Shown: positions 59,201 to 64,000 of the stretch, one piece after another
Layout: each line of letters starts with the position of its first letter
Position numbering within the stretch: position 1 is the first letter of the stretch
Translations under genes and position numbers: made by a program
The notes under the pieces: model-generated
What the model saw: only the letters and a program-made list of their open reading frames with translations
Told to the model about the DNA's origin: nothing
Database searches by the model: none
Source of the DNA: Nocardioides sp. NBC_00368
Lineage (GTDB): Bacteria > Actinomycetota > Actinomycetes > Propionibacteriales > Nocardioidaceae
Direction of reading: 5' to 3'
Length of the DNA stretch: 64,000 bases
Assembly (NCBI RefSeq): GCF_036090055.1
Contig: NZ_CP107970.1
Coordinates: forward strand, 2,482,501-2,546,500

Positions 59201-60118
59201 ATGATCCAGATCGATGCCCTCACCAAGAGATACGGCAGGTTCACGGCCGTCGACAACGTGACCTTCACAGCCGAGCCCGGCCGGGTGACCGGCTTCCTCG
59301 GCCCCAACGGCGCCGGCAAGTCCACGACCATGCGCATCCTGGTCGGACTCACCGATCCGTCATCCGGCAGCGCGCACCTCCTCGGCCGCCACTTCTCGCA
59401 GCTGCCCAACCCGGGCCGCGAGGTCGGCGTGCTGCTCGACGCCTCCGCCCAGCACGGCGGCCGCACCGGCCGGGAGATCCTCACACTGGCCGCCCGCACC
59501 ATGGGCCTGCCGAAGTCCCGCGTCGCCGAGACCCTCGAGCGGGTAAGCCTGACCGAGGAGGAGGCCGGGCGCCGCGTACGCAACTACTCCCTCGGGATGC
59601 GGCAGCGACTCGGGATCGCGACGGCCCTGATCGGAGACCCCGAGGTGCTGATCCTCGATGAGCCCGCCAACGGCCTGGACCCGGCCGGCATCCGCTGGAT
59701 GCGCGACCTGCTGCGCGGCTTCGCCGACGACGGCGGCACCGTGCTGCTCTCCTCGCACCTGCTGCACGAGATCGAGGTGATCGCCGACGACATCGTGGTC
59801 ATCGGCAACGGCCGGATCGTGGCGCAGGGCACCAAGCAGGAACTGCTCGCCAGCGGCGAGACGTACGCCCGTTCCAGTGACCCCACCTCGCTCGGCCGGG
59901 CGCTCCAGCGGGCCGGGCACACCGCCGAGATCACCTCGGTGGGCGCCGTCCGCAGCGACGCCGACCTCACCACCGTCGGGCAGATCGCCTTCGACGCCGG
60001 GCTGGTGCTGGCCGAGCTCCGCGCCGCCGACGGCGCCGGCCTGGAGGAGATGTTCCTCCAGCTCACCGCCGAGACCCAGCGTGACCACCTCCAGACCCCG
60101 GAAAGGGAAGCAGCATGA
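59201..60118 (+). CDS. ABC transporter ATP-binding protein
   Basis: The 305-residue protein has Walker A GPNGAGKSTTMRI, signature NYSLGMRQRLGIA, Walker B LILDEPANGLDPAG and H-loop SSHLLHE, followed by a C-terminal domain of about 90 residues as in DrrA/NatA-type export ATPases. ATG 59201 with GGAG five bases upstream. Its last bases overlap the permease start (ATGA), forming a two-gene ABC-2 exporter. Substrate unknown. Confidence 0.9.
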   Translation: MIQIDALTKRYGRFTAVDNVTFTAEPGRVTGFLGPNGAGKSTTMRILVGLTDPSSGSAHLLGRHFSQLPNPGREVGVLLDASAQHGGRTGREILTLAARTMGLPKSRVAETLERVSLTEEEAGRRVRNYSLGMRQRLGIATALIGDPEVLILDEPANGLDPAGIRWMRDLLRGFADDGGTVLLSSHLLHEIEVIADDIVVIGNGRIVAQGTKQELLASGETYARSSDPTSLGRALQRAGHTAEITSVGAVRSDADLTTVGQIAFDAGLVLAELRAADGAGLEEMFLQLTAETQRDHLQTPEREAA

Positions 60119-60933
60119 CCACCACGACCCTCGCCCCGGAGCCGGCCACCCCGGCTGCGGCCCACCGCCGCGAGCGCGCCGTGCCCGCACCGATCCCGTT
60201 CGGCCGGATCGCCGGCATCGAGCTGCGCAAGATGTTCGACACCCGGTCGGGGTTCTGGCTGATGGCCAGCCTGGTCGTGCTCTCCCTGGCCGCGACCGCG
60301 GCGACGATCGTCTTCGTGGACGCCGACAACCTCGACTACGAGGGCTTCGCCAGTGCCTGGGGCATCCCGATGTCCGTGATCCTGCCGATGATCGCGGTGC
60401 TCGCCGTCACGAGTGAGTGGAGCGCCCGCAGCGCGCTGACGACCTTCACCCTGGTCCCCGGACGCGGTCGCGTGATCGGCGCGAAAGCCGTGGTCACCGC
60501 CCTGGTCGGAGTCGCCGCCATCGCGGTCGCAGCACTCGTCGGCGCCTTGGGCTACCTCGGCGTGGCAACCGTCATGGATCTCGACCCCGTCTGGAACCTC
60601 TCCTTCGCCGAGCTCGCCCGGGTCACGCTGGCCAGCGAGATCGGGATGTTCATGGGCTTCATGCTGGGGATGCTCTTCCGCAACTCCCCCGCGGCCATCG
60701 TGGCGTACTTCGTCTACGCCCTCGTGCTTCCGACCGTCTCCTCGGCGCTCGCCTCCACCAACACCTGGTGGGCCGAGCACGCCACCTGGTTCGACCTCAA
60801 CTGGGCGACGATGAACCTCTACTCCGAGATGACCGACAAGATGTGGGCGCAGCTCGGCGTCGCGAGCGTGATCTGGCTCGTGGTGCCGCTGCTCGTCGGC
60901 CTCCGCCTCGTCCTCAAGTCCGAGGTCAAATAA
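60115..60933 (+). CDS. ABC-2 type transporter permease
   Basis: The 272-residue protein has six predicted membrane helices (for example WLMASLVVLSLAATAATIVF, VTALVGVAAIAVAALVGALGYL, IVAYFVYALVLPTVSSAL) after a 35-residue Pro/Ala-rich cytoplasmic start. It pairs with the ATPase just upstream (overlap ATGA). Exported substrate is unknown; drug, lipid or peptide export are the usual options. Confidence 0.85.
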   Translation: MTTTTLAPEPATPAAAHRRERAVPAPIPFGRIAGIELRKMFDTRSGFWLMASLVVLSLAATAATIVFVDADNLDYEGFASAWGIPMSVILPMIAVLAVTSEWSARSALTTFTLVPGRGRVIGAKAVVTALVGVAAIAVAALVGALGYLGVATVMDLDPVWNLSFAELARVTLASEIGMFMGFMLGMLFRNSPAAIVAYFVYALVLPTVSSALASTNTWWAEHATWFDLNWATMNLYSEMTDKMWAQLGVASVIWLVVPLLVGLRLVLKSEVK

Positions 60934-60937
60934 CCCC

Positions 60938-61012
60938 GCCGAGTCGGCGCAACTGTCCCACCCAAAACCCCCGAGTCGGCGCCGGGTCCTGGGACAGTGG
61001 CGCCGACTCGGC
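60938..61012. repeat. long intergenic palindrome, family D copy 2
   Basis: Twenty-three-base arms, GCCGAGTCGGCGCAACTGTC plus CCA (60938-60960) and its complement at 60990-61012 with one mismatch. A half unit CCGAGTCGGC lies in the loop. It separates the convergent permease and ilvC genes. Confidence 0.83.
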
Positions 61013-61112
61013 ATGTCGAAGGTCAGCGGGCGGCTGAGCCCGAGCGACCCTTCGGGCCGCTGGGTCGCTTGCTCGGCGAACGAGCCAACGCTCGCTGGCG
61101 CTCGCGAGCTCG

Positions 61113-62138
<1,026 letters not shown>

Positions 62139-62172
62139 GAGGGCTTCTCCTTTAGTTGTGTTTGATAGGGGT

Positions 62173-62736
62173 TCAGACCGCGGAAGGCGGAGCGGGCACA
62201 GCCACGGATCGCAGACTGCGCTCGGAGATCGACCGGGAGCCGCGGCCCATGCCGACCATGCCGGACTGGGAGAGCTCACGGATACCGAAGGGCTCGATGA
62301 CCCGGAGGAAGTCGTTGAGCTTGCCGGTGTTGCCGGCCAGCTGGACGATCACGGTGTCGGTGGACACGTCGACGACCTTGGCCCGGAAGAGCTGGATGGT
62401 GTCGAGCACCTGGCTGCGGGTCTCCGTGGTGGCGGTGATCTTGACCAGCATGAGGGCACGCTGGACGCGCGTCTCAGGCTCGAGCTCGACGATCTTGATC
62501 ACCTCGACCAGCTTGTTGAGCTGCTTGGTGACCTGCTCGAGGGGGGTGTTCTCGAGATTGACCACGACCGTCATGCGGGAGACCTCGTCGTGCTCGGTCG
62601 GTCCCACCGCGAGGGATTCGATGTTGAAGCCGCGGCGCGAGAAGAGCGCGGCCACACGGGCCAGGACGCCGGGCTTGTTCTCGACCAGGACGCTCAGCGT
62701 GTGCTTGCCGCCGGTCTTCACGGGCTGGATGCTCAT
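62173..62736 (-). CDS. ilvN: acetolactate synthase, regulatory small subunit
   Basis: The 187-residue ACT-domain subunit gives valine feedback inhibition to IlvB. Motifs are HTLSVLVENKPGVLARVAALFSRRGFNIESLAVG, SRMTVVVN and the C-terminal domain FRAKVVDVSTDTVIVQLAGN. ATG 62736 overlaps the ilvB stop (TGATG). It forms part of ilvB-ilvN-ilvC. Confidence 0.95.
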   Translation of the reverse strand: MSIQPVKTGGKHTLSVLVENKPGVLARVAALFSRRGFNIESLAVGPTEHDEVSRMTVVVNLENTPLEQVTKQLNKLVEVIKIVELEPETRVQRALMLVKITATTETRSQVLDTIQLFRAKVVDVSTDTVIVQLAGNTGKLNDFLRVIEPFGIRELSQSGMVGMGRGSRSISERSLRSVAVPAPPSAV

Positions 62737-64000
62737 CAGAGGTCGTCCTCGTCGAACTCGGGCGCTAGGTCGCGCGCGTACTGGATCTCGTCGTTGGAGG
62801 AGCCGGCGGCGACCATCGGCCACACCATGGCGTCCTTGTTGACCCGGAAGTCGACGACGACGGGCATGTCGTTGATCTCCATGGCCTTCTCGATGGTGGA
62901 GTCGACGTCGTCGGCGGAGTCACAGGCCAGGCCGACGCAACCCATGGCCTCGGCCAGCTTGGGGAAGTCGGGGATGCGCTTGGGCTGTCCGTGGGACTGC
63001 AGGTTGGTGTTGGAGTAGCGCTCGCCGTAGAAGAGCGTCTGCCACTGGCGCACCATGCCGAGGTTGTCGTTGTTGATGATCGCGACCTTGATCGGGATGC
63101 CCTCGATCGCGCAGGTGGCCAGCTCCTGGTTGGTCATCTGGAAGCAGCCGTCGCCGTCGATCGACCACACCGTGGAGTCCGGGCAGCCGACCTTGGCGCC
63201 CATGGCGGCCGGGACGGAGTAGCCCATCGTGCCGAGGCCACCGGAGTTGATCCAGGTGTTGGGGTGCTCGTAGCCGATGAACTGCGCGGCCCACATCTGG
63301 TGCTGGCCCACACCGGCGGTGAAGATCGTGTCCTCGCCGGAGATCTTGCCGAGCCGCTCGATGACGTACTGCGGCGAGAGGCCCTCGGCGGGGAGGTCGT
63401 AGCCGAGCGGGTACTGCTTCTTGATCCCGGCGACGAAGGCGATCCAGCCCTCGTAGTCGCCCTCCTTGCCGGCCTCCTTCTCGGTGGTGAGCACCGCGAT
63501 CAGGTCGGTGAGGACCTCGCGCACGTCGCCCACGATCGGGACGTCGGCGTAGCGGTTCTTGCCGATCTCGGCCGGGTCGATGTCGGCGTGGATCACCTTG
63601 GCGTTGGGGGCGAAGGAGTCCAGGTTGCCGGTGACGCGGTCGTCGAAGCGGGCGCCGAGGCTGATGATCAGGTCGGACTTCTGCAGGCCGGCGACCGCGG
63701 CCACGGTGCCGTGCATGCCCGGCATGCCGAGGTGCTGCGGGTGGGAGTCGGGGAAGGCGCCCCGCGCCATCAGCGTGGTGACCACCGGGATGCCGGTGAG
63801 CGTGGCCAGCTGCAGGAGCTCGCGGTGGGCGCCGGAGCGGATCGTGCCGCCACCGACGTACAGGACAGGCTTCTTGGCCTCCAGCATCAGGCGCGCCGCC
63901 TCGCGGATCTGCTTGGCGTGCGGCCTGGTCACCGGGCGGTAGCCCGGCAGGTGGAGCTCGGTCGGCCACCGGTAGGTGGTGGTGGCCTGCAACGCCGACT
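62736..64000 (-). CDS. ilvB: acetolactate synthase, large catalytic subunit, 5' part outside the window
   Basis: IlvB condenses two pyruvate, or pyruvate with 2-ketobutyrate. The window holds about 420 C-terminal codons; the N-terminal pyrimidine-binding domain, with its catalytic glutamate, is beyond the right edge. Visible are the FAD/central domain (KKPVLYVGGGTIRSGAHREL, GMHGT, LGARFDDRVTGN) and the ThDP motif GDGCFQMTNQELATCAIEG to INNDNLGMVRQWQ. The downstream end overlaps ilvN, so the operon is ilvB-ilvN-ilvC. Confidence 0.95.
   Translation of the reverse strand, partial: SALQATTTYRWPTELHLPGYRPVTRPHAKQIREAARLMLEAKKPVLYVGGGTIRSGAHRELLQLATLTGIPVVTTLMARGAFPDSHPQHLGMPGMHGTVAAVAGLQKSDLIISLGARFDDRVTGNLDSFAPNAKVIHADIDPAEIGKNRYADVPIVGDVREVLTDLIAVLTTEKEAGKEGDYEGWIAFVAGIKKQYPLGYDLPAEGLSPQYVIERLGKISGEDTIFTAGVGQHQMWAAQFIGYEHPNTWINSGGLGTMGYSVPAAMGAKVGCPDSTVWSIDGDGCFQMTNQELATCAIEGIPIKVAIINNDNLGMVRQWQTLFYGERYSNTNLQSHGQPKRIPDFPKLAEAMGCVGLACDSADDVDSTIEKAMEINDMPVVVDFRVNKDAMVWPMVAAGSSNDEIQYARDLAPEFDEDDL

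Noticed and set aside
61020..61112. GAGCG/CGAGC-rich repeats downstream of ilvC as a mobile element
   Set aside because: Short imperfect repeats common in GC-rich actinobacterial DNA; no element ends or target duplication visible.

Overview
The window is 64 kb of very GC-rich chromosome with dense, largely operonic genes, frequent GTG starts and stop/start overlaps (ATGA, GTGA, TGATG). Gene content (F420 gene cofC, NdgR-type IclR regulator beside leuCD, BioQ/bioYMN, zinc-type bL28, histone-like Lys/Ala tail protein) points to an actinobacterium. A Nocardioides-like member of the Propionibacteriales is my best guess, which is an inference and not a search result. No phage, integrase, transposase, CRISPR array or plasmid gene was seen.

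Layout. 1-6.2 kb: a conserved actinobacterial block of recG (cut by the left edge), a DAK2 kinase-like protein, a methyltransferase, rpmB and thiL. 6.4-12.3 kb: a stand-alone AsnC effector domain, two divergent Ddl-like ATP-grasp proteins, a DUF559-like protein and a membrane-anchored MurF-like ligase with an alpha/beta hydrolase. 12.4-17.1 kb: a PLP enzyme, gamma-glutamyltransferase and a secreted GH18 chitinase. 17.2-24.8 kb: gpsA, plsC, cofC, a Lys/Ala tail protein, an anchored sensor-like protein, leuDC and ndgR. 25-28.7 kb: a DNA alkylation repair operon with a lipoprotein, then an LCP-family protein. 28.7-37.3 kb: a histidine utilisation run (hutH, hutU, an M20 amidohydrolase, hutF, hutI), a fructosamine kinase and a GNAT. 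37.4-37.9 kb: two identical tRNA-Glu and one tRNA-Gln. 38-45.7 kb: a CPBP protease, gltX with an FAH-family gene and several poorly characterised genes. 45.7-48.3 kb: bioQ and bioYMN. 48.4-53.3 kb: an amidase, a VOC-GNAT fusion, a flavin reductase and cimA. 53.3-64 kb: a membrane kinase, ilvE, leuB, a methyltransferase, a DsbA-like protein, an ABC exporter and ilvC-ilvN-ilvB (cut by the right edge).

Together, leuCD, cimA, ilvE, leuB and ilvBNC cover almost all of branched-chain amino acid synthesis. Control appears to be layered: an NdgR operator at leuC, a leader peptide with three Ile codons and a terminator before cimA, and a leader peptide with Ile/Leu/Val codons before leuB whose downstream RNA can fold in alternative ways around a ribosome binding site. 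The hut run would take histidine to glutamate through formiminoglutamate and formylglutamate.

The most unusual feature is a set of intergenic palindromes. At least five sequence families occur, mostly between convergent genes, and within two families the two arms change together between copies. I know of no name for these families. The membrane-embedded MurF-like ligase beside a divergent Ddl-like protein is the best candidate for an undescribed enzymatic system.
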